Positions 63,982-64,000 of a stretch of 64,000 nucleotides of DNA are shown here, piece by piece; positions within the stretch are counted from its first letter, which is position 1; the number at the start of each line of letters is the position of its first letter. The DNA comes from Bacteroidota bacterium (GTDB taxonomy: Bacteria; Bacteroidota; Bacteroidia; Bacteroidales; Prolixibacteraceae). The notes under the pieces were generated by a model. That model saw only the letters and a list, made by a program, of their open reading frames with translations, made no database searches and was not told where the DNA came from. The position numbers were made by a program, and so were the translations under genes. The stretch is taken from contig JAJRSD010000015.1 in the NCBI GenBank assembly GCA_024278975.1, forward strand, positions 1 to 64,000, in the 5' to 3' direction.

Positions 63982-64000
63982 AACAAATATTGAACATGAA

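Noticed and set aside
63996-64000. ATG near the right edge
   Set aside because: Only two codons are visible, so no gene can be supported.

Overview
The window reads as one long, single-strand polysaccharide utilisation locus (PUL) from a Bacteroidota genome. The evidence is an AT-rich sequence with a SusC/SusD pair, many Bacteroidota-type lipoprotein signal peptides, one clear TTTG/TAnnTTTG promoter, and seven proteins that end in type IX secretion (T9SS) sorting domains. Lipoprotein and T9SS enzymes together with sulfatase and mannosidase genes suggest an environmental, probably marine, anaerobic member of Bacteroidales/Marinilabiliales. That placement is inference. Every confident gene is on the + strand. 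I see no tRNA, rRNA, CRISPR array or intact mobile element, and no transcriptional regulator.

Layout. 1-14209: a GH92 mannosidase cut by the window edge, a short GH2, an orphan TIM-barrel lipoprotein, an S1 sulfatase, a D-lyxose/D-mannose isomerase, a PfkB sugar kinase (C-terminus apparently frameshifted), a second GH2 beta-mannosidase, a T9SS protein with two NBR1-like Ig domains around a TIM-barrel-like core, and a URO-D/MtaA-like protein. 14210-15183: a 974-base leader region with (AAT)10, a spaced direct repeat, a hairpin and a possible minus-strand gene relic. 15184-21283: SusC, SusD and a surface glycan-binding lipoprotein, closed by a strong terminator. 21430-38318: two GH38 proteins, a second URO-D-like protein, a FucP-type permease, a GxGYxYP protein, an esterase, an (alpha/alpha)6 lipoprotein, a GH92 with Gln in place of the catalytic acid, a relic T9SS tail, a secreted metallo-beta-lactamase-fold protein and a frameshifted SGNH acetylesterase. 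38345-59640: a NBR1-GxGYxYP protein, two tandem ~1300-residue twin beta-helix proteins, a calcineurin-like phosphoesterase, a GH36-like lipoprotein, another orphan TIM-barrel lipoprotein, a small beta-helix protein and a CotH/lamin-tail protein. 59963-end: a T9SS protein made of two near-identical binding modules with its own promoter and terminator, then galM and a sugar-porter MFS.

How the genes fit together (inference). The target is probably a mannose-rich, substituted glycan: alpha-mannosidases (GH92, GH38), beta-mannosidases (GH2), a sulfatase, an O-acetylesterase, and possibly mannosyl phosphodiester cleavage (Gln-type GH92 plus phosphoesterase). Released mannose would enter through the FucP-type permease, be isomerised to fructose by the lyxose/mannose isomerase and be phosphorylated by the PfkB kinase. 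Galactose would be released by the GH36-like enzyme and handled by GalM and the second permease. The two URO-D-like proteins, the GxGYxYP proteins, the NBR1-linked core, the orphan barrels and the CotH protein have no obvious place in that scheme. They are the best candidates for undescribed biochemistry.
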